Of a DNA stretch of 64,000 nucleotides, positions 16,242-23,899 are shown piece by piece. Below the pieces are notes generated by a model. It did no database searches. It had not been told where the DNA came from and saw nothing but the letters and a program-made list of their open reading frames with translations. This DNA comes from Prevotella intermedia ATCC 25611 = DSM 20706. Its GTDB lineage: Bacteria > Bacteroidota > Bacteroidia > Bacteroidales > Bacteroidaceae. Numbering within the stretch: the stretch's first letter is position 1; each line of letters starts with the position of its first letter. The position numbers and the translations under genes were made by a program. The stretch covers positions 62,001 through 126,000 of the forward strand of contig NZ_CP019301.1 in the NCBI RefSeq assembly GCF_001953955.1, given 5' to 3'.

Positions 16242-17239
16242 GGCGATAGCACACGGCAGCACGGCTTTGGACTATATTTTCAGAGAGGGCAAACTCGGTT
16301 ATCGGCTTGCTTTTCACAATCTTTGCAGCAGGGAGGCAAAGACGATTTATGAAGAAATGAAAGTGGTCAGCGACCATAACAGCCGTTGCAGGAACAAGTT
16401 TCTCCGCATTGAAATAGGCATCGCACCTCAGGACGAGAAAAAGCTGCCTGTGTCCGAACTTATGAGGATAGCCCATTTGTTTGCCAAGCGAATGGGACTT
16501 GACAACCATCAATGGGTGGCGGTAACGCACAAGGACACCGACAACAGACATATTCACATCATTGCCAACCGCATCAGTCTGTACGGTGAGGTTTATGATA
16601 CCACTTTTGCGAGCAACAGGGCAGCGAGAGTGGCAGAGGAAATAAGCAGAGAGAAAGGCTTGACCATCGCAAAGGAGGTCAAGGCGGAGAAGAAATATCA
16701 AAAGACAAAAGCCAGTCCAACGAGAGAGCAGACGAAGCAGCAGGTGCAGAAGATTTGCTATGCCTTGCTTGAAAAATACAAAGGTACAGGTATCACGGGA
16801 CACTCCATGTTCCTCTATGAGCTGAATAAGAACGGCATCGCCATAGAGCGCATGAAGAACAAGCAAGGTAATGTTCTATGGCTTGAAATTCTCATACGCA
16901 GGACAATCCTTCAAAGCTTCCGAGATAGGCAGGGAGTTCGGCTACCGTTCCTTGCAGAAGAACTTTGAACCAACCGAAAAGAAAGAACTACATGCTGCAG
17001 GCTATCAACTTGTTCCTCCAAGCCGTTCCTCTATCTCACGAGACAATGACACTCCACGAGTGCAGAATCCCATTGGTGCAGTGGCAGACGCCATTGTTGG
17101 CGCAGCCGATGAAGTGGTGGAAGGATTGGGCGATTTGATTACACCATCCACACATGGCGATGACTATACCGAAGCAGCATGGCAGCGTAAACTCAGAAAC
17201 CAAGCCAACAGAAAGAAGAAGCGAGGACGAGGATTATAA
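16225..17239 (+). pseudogene. Relaxase/mobilization nuclease, frameshifted
   Basis: The first frame (16225-16968) carries a MobA/VirD2-type relaxase: the N-terminal tyrosine region (TALDYIFREGKLGYR) and the metal-binding histidine motif (DTDNRHIHIIANRI). After KNKQGNV the frame changes: one extra C near 16876 shifts the rest, and the original continuation (YGLKFSYAGQSFKASEIGRE …) is found in the next frame to 17239, ending in a basic tail NRKKKRGRGL. The uninterrupted gene would encode about 338 residues. The truncated product keeps the catalytic domain, so partial function is possible. It is the second single-C insertion in this element. Confidence 0.85.
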
Positions 17240-17299
17240 TCCCATTACAGTGACAAAAAACAGCATTAAAAAATGCAGAATGAAGAATTTCTCATTAAA

Positions 17300-17354
17300 A
17301 ACGCTTGTTATTCGCCAGCAAAGTATTATCTTTGCAAACAGAATAACAAGCGTT
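17300..17354. repeat. Nested inverted repeat after the relaxase gene
   Basis: Outer arms AACGCTTGTTATTC (17300-17313) and its exact complement (17341-17354) enclose a 27-nt centre that itself contains GCAAAG-TATTAT-CTTTGC. The centre also matches a -7 box (TATTATCTTTGC). It may be the element end, a recombinase or regulator site, or a transcript structure. Confidence 0.7.
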
Positions 17355-17667
17355 CTTTGTTAGGCAGAAAACAGCGGAGCCAAGTAGTTCGCTCGTTTCT
17401 AAATCGTTACCAGTTTAGTTGTATCAGTAAGGTAACTTCTTTATTTTCAATTAGATACACTTTAATAAATATCTTGCATGGTGATAGTTATATTTGTGAA
17501 AAATATTTACAGCCTTGTAGCCCTTTTTTCGTTCAAAAGGGAAGTGGTTGTTTCTGATTTCCTATTGTTTCTTTGCTTTGGTTGTGAAATGAAAAAATAC
17601 CTTCTGATGCGGATAAGGAAGGGGGCTTGACGTGCTGTTGGCTTCAGTCGTAAAACAAAAAGCAGCC
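17355..17667. other. Non-coding stretch beyond the mobile element
   Basis: AT-rich, no credible gene. The part at 17499-17508 (GAAAAATATT) resembles one end of a family A repeat, but the rest of the repeat is missing. Confidence 0.5.
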
Positions 17668-17700
17668 CCAAACACGGTGGATTGGGACTGCTTCTGCGAA
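17668..17700 (-). terminator. Probable terminator of the dipeptidase transcript
   Basis: AAGCAGCCCCAA pairs with TTGGGACTGCTT with one mismatch and a 10-nt loop. On the minus strand it is followed by TTTTTGTTTT. It now lies about 300 nt past the dipeptidase stop because a MITE sits between. Confidence 0.65.
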
Positions 17701-17739
17701 AATAAAAGGGTTTTATTCTGTTGGAACTTTAAACTTTTT

Positions 17740-17971
17740 TATTGCTGTCCGGTAAAACTTTTCTCTCCAATTCATTATTATAAATAATGCTCCTAAAGTA
17801 TTATTCTGGGTGTTTTTCTCTTAAATTTCGCCCCAATTTCATTCAAATAAGAGTTTTTAGTAACTGTTACTATTTGAAACAAAAAGTAAGCCCCTATTGG
17901 CTATATGTGCTTGTAATACCGATAAATAAAGGTTTGTAGAACTTTCAATCAGTTTTTACCGGACAGCAATA
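17740..17971. mobile_element. 232-bp MITE
   Basis: Perfect 18-bp terminal inverted repeats (TATTGCTGTCCGGTAAAA and its complement) flanked by the 9-bp direct repeat AAACTTTTT (17731-17739 and 17972-17980). It has no transposase. A 34-codon minus-strand frame reading outwards through the left end could be a transposase remnant. Confidence 0.85.
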
Positions 17972-18000
17972 AAACTTTTTATTCTTTTGGGTTTAAGTTC

Positions 18001-19638
18001 TTATTCTGCAGGAACTTCAAACTTGTCGCCTGTCTGCTCTACGAGTGCCTTGCGGGCAGCTTGGCTCATACCTGGACGAGCGGGGCGAGCGGCAAAGCCA
18101 GACTCGGTGCGTTCGAACTTACCGTCCTTTTCGGGCTTCACAGCCATATCGTTGAACTTCACGATGAGGTAGGTTGCGAGCTGCTTCCATTCGGCAATCA
18201 TTTCGTTGCTCTTTGCTACCGAGTAGTCGTTGAGGAACTTAACGGCTGCTGCCTTGTCGGTAAGGTAAAGCTCCTGTGCTCTTTCCTCAATCTGCTTGCG
18301 GTCGGCTTCGTAGCCTTTTTCCAAGCGGTCGCGCACAGCTTTGAGTGCTGGGAACATCTGAGAGTAGCGTGGGTAAACCATATTTGCCACCCAGTTGCAT
18401 ACCCAGAATGCGTTCTTGTCAGAGAAAGTAACGGCGTCGGCACCTGGTGTGTTGAAACATTCGGCACGTTCTACGTTGCTGCAATAGATTGGAACGTAGG
18501 CTGCCATATTGGCGTCGTCGTTGGCAAACCAGATGATACCGCCGATTTCGCGTGGCAACCACGAACGCAACTGGCATACATAAGAGAATGCGCTCTGCTG
18601 TGTAGAGGCTGGACGCTCGGTGAAATACTTCTTTCCGTTGTATTCGAATACCAGTGGAGTGGGGCGATAAGGCATATCCCAGTTGCCCTGACCGCAGTCG
18701 TTGAGTGTGCTCAGCGGTGTGCCTTCGTAGTGGTCGCGCATGCTCATCTGCACGTCAGCGAGGGTTAGCTTGCGGTCTGGCTGAATCCAGAGAGGCATAT
18801 CTTCGGCGTTCTTGTCCTTACCGAGTGCCCAAGGCAAGTAGCGAGACATATCCTTGAAGTGGTTGAAGAAGCTCCACACGCGTGCATCGCAGTAGCGACG
18901 GCCGCCGAAATCGGGTGCTGCGTAAACCATTTTCCAGTTGAAGTCCTTGTCGTTGCCTGTGAACCAGCCCTTTTCGCGAGCGAACTTGATGCAGTTCTTC
19001 GATGTCATAACGTCGGTGTTGTATGTAGAGAACTGGCCGATGCGTGCTTGGTTGGCGTGTCCTGAAATCATTCCGTCAGGTATGCGCACAGCTACCCACA
19101 CCACTTTCTGCTTCTTGTCGCCACCGCAACCCATCATTTCGAGAATCCAAACTTCGTTAGGGTCGGCAATGGTGAAGCTCTCTCCGCTCGACTGGTAGCC
19201 GTATTTCTCTACCAATTCGGTCATTACCTTGATGGCTTCGCGTGCTGTCTTTGCACGTTGCAAGCCGAGATACATCAGCGAACCGTAGTCGATGATACCT
19301 GTTTTGTCTATCATCTCCTCGCGTCCGCCGTAGGTTGTCTCGCCAATGCTGAGCTGATACTCGTTGATGTTGCCGATAACGTTGTAGGTTTCGGCAGCTT
19401 CGTCGATGAATCCGTGGCTTTCGCCAGAGTCGTAGTCGATGATTTCGCGCTTCGTGCCCTTTGCGTGCTTGCCTGCAGCGTAGTGGCAGAGGTTAGTGAA
19501 CAAGCCGTAATCGTCGGCACTGTAAGTTACGAAAACCGAACCGTCGGTAGTCGCTCCCTTTGTTGCAATGAAGTTTGTGCAAGCCTTTGCTGCTCCGAAA
19601 GAGCATACGGCGAGCACGGCTAAAAGTAGTTTCTTCAT
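18001..19638 (-). CDS. C69-family dipeptidase
   Basis: A 545-residue peptidase of the C69 (Ntn-hydrolase) family. After a signal peptide (MKKLLLAVLAVCSFGAAKA) the chain continues CTNFIATKGATTDGSV; Cys20 would become the N-terminal nucleophile after processing. NEYQLSIGETTYGGRE and the YGYQSSGESFTIADPNEVWI block are family features. It cleaves dipeptides, probably in the periplasm or on the surface, in keeping with a peptide-fermenting anaerobe. It is 34 nt downstream of the M23 peptidase and probably the last gene of that unit. A near copy of its last 24 bases (KFKVPTE-stop instead of KFEVPAE-stop) lies on the far side of the MITE. Confidence 0.92.
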   Translation of the reverse strand: MKKLLLAVLAVCSFGAAKACTNFIATKGATTDGSVFVTYSADDYGLFTNLCHYAAGKHAKGTKREIIDYDSGESHGFIDEAAETYNVIGNINEYQLSIGETTYGGREEMIDKTGIIDYGSLMYLGLQRAKTAREAIKVMTELVEKYGYQSSGESFTIADPNEVWILEMMGCGGDKKQKVVWVAVRIPDGMISGHANQARIGQFSTYNTDVMTSKNCIKFAREKGWFTGNDKDFNWKMVYAAPDFGGRRYCDARVWSFFNHFKDMSRYLPWALGKDKNAEDMPLWIQPDRKLTLADVQMSMRDHYEGTPLSTLNDCGQGNWDMPYRPTPLVFEYNGKKYFTERPASTQQSAFSYVCQLRSWLPREIGGIIWFANDDANMAAYVPIYCSNVERAECFNTPGADAVTFSDKNAFWVCNWVANMVYPRYSQMFPALKAVRDRLEKGYEADRKQIEERAQELYLTDKAAAVKFLNDYSVAKSNEMIAEWKQLATYLIVKFNDMAVKPEKDGKFERTESGFAARPARPGMSQAARKALVEQTGDKFEVPAE

Positions 19639-19672
19639 AATTATATAATTTAAAATTAAAAGTTTGACATTA

Positions 19673-21316
19673 TTAATATATCAGTTTTGTCGTGTAGGTT
19701 GCCACGTTCTGTCGGCGGTCGGTGGCTGTAATCTGCAGTGTGCGCTGTGCCTTTGTGGGGCGAATGGGTGTCTTGCTCAGGTCGCAGAAGATGATGGAAC
19801 GGTCTTTTCCTTGCTCGAACAGCACGAATTTGCCGTCGATGTAGGCTTCGTAGCCCTTTACTCCGCTACCCGTATCGGACAGTCGGAAGGCGAGAAACGT
19901 CGGACTTGCCGAGGTTTGCTGTATTGTGGGCAGCGTGTTGTCGCAAGCTGCATAGTACACCAAGCCCAGGTCGCGAATGTTTCCCTTCAGCCAACCGCCC
20001 TTGTAGGTGCCTCCGCAGTACATCGGAGGTGTGCCTGCGCCACTGCCTGCTGCCACTGCTGCCATATACAACTTCGATGGGTCGGAGGGCGGTGTGGCTA
20101 TCTTGATGTTCAAATCGGTGTAGCCGAGCAAGGGCAAGAGCGACGGTGCAAAGTGATAACCTGCCGAAAAGGCACCTGCTATGTTGCTTTGTTGAGGCTG
20201 CAAGAGGCTGTTGCGTGCCAAGAGCGAGCCATCGACGTGGAGCAAGGCTGCACCGAAGGGCACGCGGTTGGTGCGGTTGGTGAGCAAAGCCGTGCTGCCG
20301 TTGCCTATGGACTGTGCAGGCTGAATGGCTTGCGGAGTGCCCACAACGTATATGTCTTTTACGGTTTTGTTGCCGTAGTAGTCGCGGAAGACGTATTGCA
20401 GGTGGTATTCACGCTGTTGGTTGAAGTCGATAATGCCACGTGCGTGGTTGGTTTTAATGAACGGTAGGCGGTTGCCTGGTTCAAGGAAAGACTTCAGATA
20501 CCACGTCCGATGACTCACAAAATACTCGTAGTCGCCCCACACGTTTATCATTCGGTTGCACTTTTGGGGTATGTTGTTCACATCGCTTTTGCAGACTAAC
20601 TTGCCGTCGCAGTAAAGCTCGGTGTAGCGCACGCCGTAGCTGTTGTACACGCCGTCCATGTGGTCGTAAGCCCATGCGCCGAAGCCAACCTTACCCCACG
20701 CTTGGTAGCGGGTTTGTCCGAACGAGCAGATGCGGCTTTCCTGCGTGTTCTGGAAGACGCCCTGCCCACGCTGCGGATAGCTCTTGAACGAGTAGGCGGT
20801 GGGTGCCTCGGTGTCGGGAACGATGTGCGAGAGCCAGTTCAGCGGGTCCATCAGGTTGCCCGTTGCCGTCTGGTGCATTTCCAAATGTAGGTGCGGACCT
20901 TGCGAAGCCCCCGTATTTCCGCTGAGCGCAATGAACTGTCCCTTTCTTACAGGTATTTCACCAGGTCGGAAATGTATGTCGCCGTTGAACTTACGGTGCG
21001 CATATTGCCAGCGTTCCACGGCTGCCTGCACCTGCGGAGCAAAGCGGTTGAGATGCACGTAGAAGCTGGAATAGCCGTTGGGGTGGGCTATTACGAGTGC
21101 GTAACCGAAGCCGTATTCGCCCACAATGGCACGCGAGATGTAGCCATCGGCAATGGAATAGATGCCAAAGTTTACGCCACGCTCGGTTTTCACGTCGATA
21201 CCGCCGTGGAAATGGTTGGGTCGGGGTTCGCCGAAGTTGCCCGCGAGCTGTACGGGTATGTGCACTGGCGAGCCGAATGAGAGTGCTGTGAGCAGTAAAC
21301 TTATGATAAGCTGCAT
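19673..21316 (-). CDS. M23-family metallopeptidase
   Basis: A 547-residue protein with a short signal peptide. The N-terminal LytM/M23 domain has the zinc ligands HFHGGID (His37, Asp41) and HLHLE (His142, His144). The catalytic histidines are all present, so peptidoglycan endopeptidase activity is likely. The remaining 380 residues form a Bacteroidetes-specific beta-rich extension including CDLSKTPIRPTKAQRTLQIT near the end. It is likely periplasmic and involved in wall remodelling. It is followed closely by the C69 dipeptidase; a 199-nt gap separates it from the small upstream ORF. Confidence 0.9.
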   Translation of the reverse strand: MQLIISLLLTALSFGSPVHIPVQLAGNFGEPRPNHFHGGIDVKTERGVNFGIYSIADGYISRAIVGEYGFGYALVIAHPNGYSSFYVHLNRFAPQVQAAVERWQYAHRKFNGDIHFRPGEIPVRKGQFIALSGNTGASQGPHLHLEMHQTATGNLMDPLNWLSHIVPDTEAPTAYSFKSYPQRGQGVFQNTQESRICSFGQTRYQAWGKVGFGAWAYDHMDGVYNSYGVRYTELYCDGKLVCKSDVNNIPQKCNRMINVWGDYEYFVSHRTWYLKSFLEPGNRLPFIKTNHARGIIDFNQQREYHLQYVFRDYYGNKTVKDIYVVGTPQAIQPAQSIGNGSTALLTNRTNRVPFGAALLHVDGSLLARNSLLQPQQSNIAGAFSAGYHFAPSLLPLLGYTDLNIKIATPPSDPSKLYMAAVAAGSGAGTPPMYCGGTYKGGWLKGNIRDLGLVYYAACDNTLPTIQQTSASPTFLAFRLSDTGSGVKGYEAYIDGKFVLFEQGKDRSIIFCDLSKTPIRPTKAQRTLQITATDRRQNVATYTTKLIY

Positions 21317-21515
21317 CTGTTTTGTCGTTGTTTTATCTTGTTTTTTCGTTCCTCAAAAGGTGCGTTTTTTCGCTATGGCAGTGCTCAAACAGGTTGGGCA
21401 ATGCTCGTTTGGTTTAAGGGGAACGTTCTTTCTGTTGTTCCTTGTTGTTGTTTATGTAGTTGTCTTGCTGTTCCGTTCCTTTCTTTACAAGGTGTTTTCA
21501 GCAAGTGCCTTGCCT

Positions 21516-21722
21516 TTATTCAGCGAGCAGTTTGCCGTCTTTATAGGCACGAAGGCTGTCCATGTTGCCTTGTAGGACGACCTCGCCGCCTATCCATTCC
21601 GTCACAGCAAGCTCCTCTGTGAGGGGGAAGCAGCGCACCACCGTCTCGCCAACGAGTTCAATTACGGCAGGCTCTATGCGCTCGTTGTCGCAGATTGCCG
21701 TGTTGGCAGCCACTCTTCTCAT
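21516..21722 (-). CDS. Small hypothetical protein coupled to DUF4296 gene
   Basis: A 68-residue acidic protein (MRRVAANTAICDNERIEPAVIELV …). Its start overlaps the stop of the DUF4296 lipoprotein gene by four bases (ATGA type), a sign of a real, translationally coupled gene. There is no signal peptide, membrane helix or motif that I can name; the sequence suggests a small beta fold. It probably co-evolves with the lspA-DUF4296 cluster. Function unknown. Confidence 0.75.
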   Translation of the reverse strand: MRRVAANTAICDNERIEPAVIELVGETVVRCFPLTEELAVTEWIGGEVVLQGNMDSLRAYKDGKLLAE

Positions 21723-22690
21723 CGTGTTACGGGTATCTGCAGGTTCTTTTCGCTCAGGGCTTCTTTCGGTGTGCTGCGTTCCAGCATAACTGGCTGGTCG
21801 GTTCCCGAGGCAGGTTCGACTTGTAGTTTCTCCACTGCTTCGCCGCCCACGTTGCGTATGGGGTAGGTGGTATCGGTAGAATCGCTTGCTTCGGTTGCGG
21901 CAGTTTTGCTCTTGTGCATACGAATGAGCTTGATGTTGGTTACTGCCAACAGGCGGAAAGTGCTTGATGCTTCTTGCGGTTGAGGCATGTAGAAGTAACC
22001 ACGCACCCGCTTTATGCCCACGTTGGCGTTGTCGCGAATGGACAATACTTGGTGGTCTTCGTTGTATATGCGTATGGTTTCGGTGGCTACGCTGTCGTTT
22101 CCGAACGTTACGGAGAACACGGCGACACCCTCGCGTGTACCGTCTTGCACGATGAATTGTGGGTCGAATTCGAGCGTTAGCTGGTCGCCCTTGTGGTAGG
22201 TGGTGTCTGTTTGTATTTCAAAATATCTGTAATTGTCGGGCGATTGCGGCATCAGTATCACTGCCCTTGCCTTGTTCCACACGTTCGTGGTGTCGCCCTT
22301 GAGCGATGCTTCGCCGTATTGACTGAAGTCGGACGCCGATGCGCCTTGTGCACGGGCTTCCTTTTGCAACCTTTCGTCGATGTTCTCGTACATCTTCTTC
22401 AGCCGTTCGGTGTGGCGCATATAGTATTGCAGCGACTTGCTGAACTCGCTTTCGCTCACTTCGTGGCGTTTGAATACAGCCAGCTTGTAGGCTTCCTGTT
22501 CGGTTGGGGTTGCGTTTTTAATGGCTGCCATCGACATTGCGATGTGGTAGTCGTATAGCAGGTCTTCCATATCGCCGGGCTGAATGTAGTCTGACGGTAC
22601 GGTGGGTTTGCACGAAACCAACACGAGAACGAGCAAAATCAAGAGTTTTGCCCATCTTCCTTGTGTGTTGTTGGGTTGCTGTGCGTGCAT
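21719..22690 (-). CDS. DUF4296 lipoprotein
   Basis: A 323-residue protein with a lipoprotein signal (LLILLVLVLVSC, lipobox Cys about residue 27). The first half after the Cys (PSDYIQPGDMEDLLYDYHIA … FKRHEVSESEFSKSLQYYMRH) is the DUF4296 helical domain; the second half is a beta-rich extension. It follows lspA by nine bases in the same direction. The ileS-dksA-lspA-DUF4296 order is typical in Bacteroidales as I recall it. As a lipoprotein it would itself be a substrate of LspA. The role is not known. Confidence 0.87.
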   Translation of the reverse strand: MHAQQPNNTQGRWAKLLILLVLVLVSCKPTVPSDYIQPGDMEDLLYDYHIAMSMAAIKNATPTEQEAYKLAVFKRHEVSESEFSKSLQYYMRHTERLKKMYENIDERLQKEARAQGASASDFSQYGEASLKGDTTNVWNKARAVILMPQSPDNYRYFEIQTDTTYHKGDQLTLEFDPQFIVQDGTREGVAVFSVTFGNDSVATETIRIYNEDHQVLSIRDNANVGIKRVRGYFYMPQPQEASSTFRLLAVTNIKLIRMHKSKTAATEASDSTDTTYPIRNVGGEAVEKLQVEPASGTDQPVMLERSTPKEALSEKNLQIPVTR

Positions 22691-22699
22691 TCCTAATAT

Positions 22700-23374
22700 C
22701 TATTTTTCAGTGTTTTCTGTTGTTTCTTCTATGTTCTCGGCTGTTGGCGGTGTTGCCTTGATGTTGTTGAAGTCGTTTCGGTAGAATAGGAAAAGTACCA
22801 CTACGCCCACCGAAATGCAGGCATCGGCAAAGTTGAATATCGCCGAGAAGAAAGTGAAGTCCTCGCCTCCCCACACTGGAAACCAATTGGGGAAAGTGCC
22901 GTGGAAGAGCGGGAACGAGAACATATCTACCACGTTGCCCATCAGTATAGATGCGTAGCCTTCGCCCCACGGCACAAGTTGGGCAGGCGGCAAGTTGGTA
23001 TAATAGGGGTGCGACGCCGTGAAGATTTCGCCATAGAAGAGCGAATCGAAGATGTTGCCTGCTGCTCCGGCGTAAATCATACTCAGTACGACGATGTAGC
23101 CTATGCGTGCACCCTCTTTAATCTTCTTCCAAATGTACCACGTCAAGCCACCTACGGCAACGATTCGGAACAAACTTAGGAAGAGTTTGCTGCCGATTTC
23201 CATACCGAAAGCCATACCGCGGTTTTCTATAAACGAGATGCGAAACCAATCGAACACGACGATTTCCTCGCCGATATTCATATTCAGCTTCACTGCAACC
23301 TTAATTGCTTGGTCAATCAGCAGCAGCAAAACGATGATTGCTGCTGCGATTGTACATTTCTTTTTGTTGTTCAT
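22700..23374 (-). CDS. lspA: Lipoprotein signal peptidase (signal peptidase II)
   Basis: A 224-residue inner-membrane aspartyl protease that removes the signal peptide of prolipoproteins after lipidation. Family motifs are visible: LIDQAIKVAVK near residue 20, FIENRGMAFGM, then AGNIFDSLFYG and FPVWGGED…FNFADACIS, which carry the two catalytic Asp residues. It has four hydrophobic segments and is somewhat longer than the E. coli enzyme because of a loop containing the HPYYTNLPPAQLVPWGEGYA stretch, as in other Bacteroidetes. It starts eight bases after the dksA-like gene and is part of its operon. Confidence 0.95.
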   Translation of the reverse strand: MNNKKKCTIAAAIIVLLLLIDQAIKVAVKLNMNIGEEIVVFDWFRISFIENRGMAFGMEIGSKLFLSLFRIVAVGGLTWYIWKKIKEGARIGYIVVLSMIYAGAAGNIFDSLFYGEIFTASHPYYTNLPPAQLVPWGEGYASILMGNVVDMFSFPLFHGTFPNWFPVWGGEDFTFFSAIFNFADACISVGVVVLFLFYRNDFNNIKATPPTAENIEETTENTEK

Positions 23375-23382
23375 CTGAACCT

Positions 23383-23766
23383 TTAATGGTCTTTGTTGGC
23401 CTGCTTCGATGCCACGCTGAGTGTTGCGTGTGGCACTATTCTGAGGCGTTCCTTGGGGATTAGCTCTCCCGTAATTCTGTCTATGCCGTACGTTTTGTTG
23501 TCAATACGCACCAATGCAGCCTGCAAACCCTGTATGAACTTCTGCTGACGCTGTGCCATCTGCACGAGTTCCTCTTTGGTTTGGTTGGTACTGCCTTCTT
23601 CCAGTGCCTTGTAGGTGGGCGAGGTGTCGTTCACGTCGTTGGTGTTCTTGTTCATCAAGACCTTCATCGTTTCCTCGTAGTCCGACTTGGCAATGTCTAA
23701 TTTCTTGTTTATGATAGCGCGGAACTCCTCGAGTTCTTCGTCGCTGTAACGCTTCTTTTCTTCCAT
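23383..23766 (-). CDS. TraR/DksA-family protein lacking zinc cysteines
   Basis: A 127-residue protein with an N-terminal coiled coil (YSDEELEEFRAIINKKLDIA …) and the C-terminal remnant of a DksA zinc finger: YGIDRITGELIPKERLRIVP. Members normally have Cys at several positions here; this protein contains no cysteine at all. It may therefore fold without zinc or be a divergent RNA-polymerase-binding factor. It lies between ileS (133 nt upstream) and lspA (8 nt downstream), a conserved arrangement in this phylum. Acting on RNA polymerase during the stringent response is inferred from the family only. Confidence 0.88.
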   Translation of the reverse strand: MEEKKRYSDEELEEFRAIINKKLDIAKSDYEETMKVLMNKNTNDVNDTSPTYKALEEGSTNQTKEELVQMAQRQQKFIQGLQAALVRIDNKTYGIDRITGELIPKERLRIVPHATLSVASKQANKDH

Positions 23767-23856
23767 AGATTGTTAGTTAAATGGTGTTCTACTTAGATTT
23801 ACTGTTCTCTGTATGTATGTTTTTGTTGTTCCTTATATATAATAAGGTGTACTGCG

Positions 23857-23886
23857 GCGTGGTGGAAGAGCGTTCAGCCACCACGC
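23857..23886 (-). terminator. Hairpin after ileS
   Basis: Perfect 9-bp stem GCGTGGTGG / CCACCACGC, 12-nt loop, just after the ileS stop on the minus strand. No T run follows, so it may be a processing or stability element instead of a terminator. Confidence 0.4.
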
Positions 23887-23899
23887 GCAGCCTGCCTTG

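Larger units (their letters stand above)
10649..17354. mobile_element. Decayed mobilizable element
   Basis: The block carries two HTH_17/excisionase-like genes, a VirE-type protein, a TOPRIM primase, a DUF3408 protein, a MobC-like protein and a relaxase, the usual gene set of Bacteroidetes mobilizable islands. No integrase or transfer genes are visible between the chromosomal flanks, so it looks like a remnant. VirE is split by an IS, and primase and relaxase are frameshifted. The limits are approximate; I found no convincing att direct repeats. Family A repeats are absent from it. Confidence 0.75.

Noticed and set aside
17273..17557. 94-codon frame after the relaxase
   Set aside because: It crosses the nested palindrome and resembles no protein; the sequence is AT-rich spacer.
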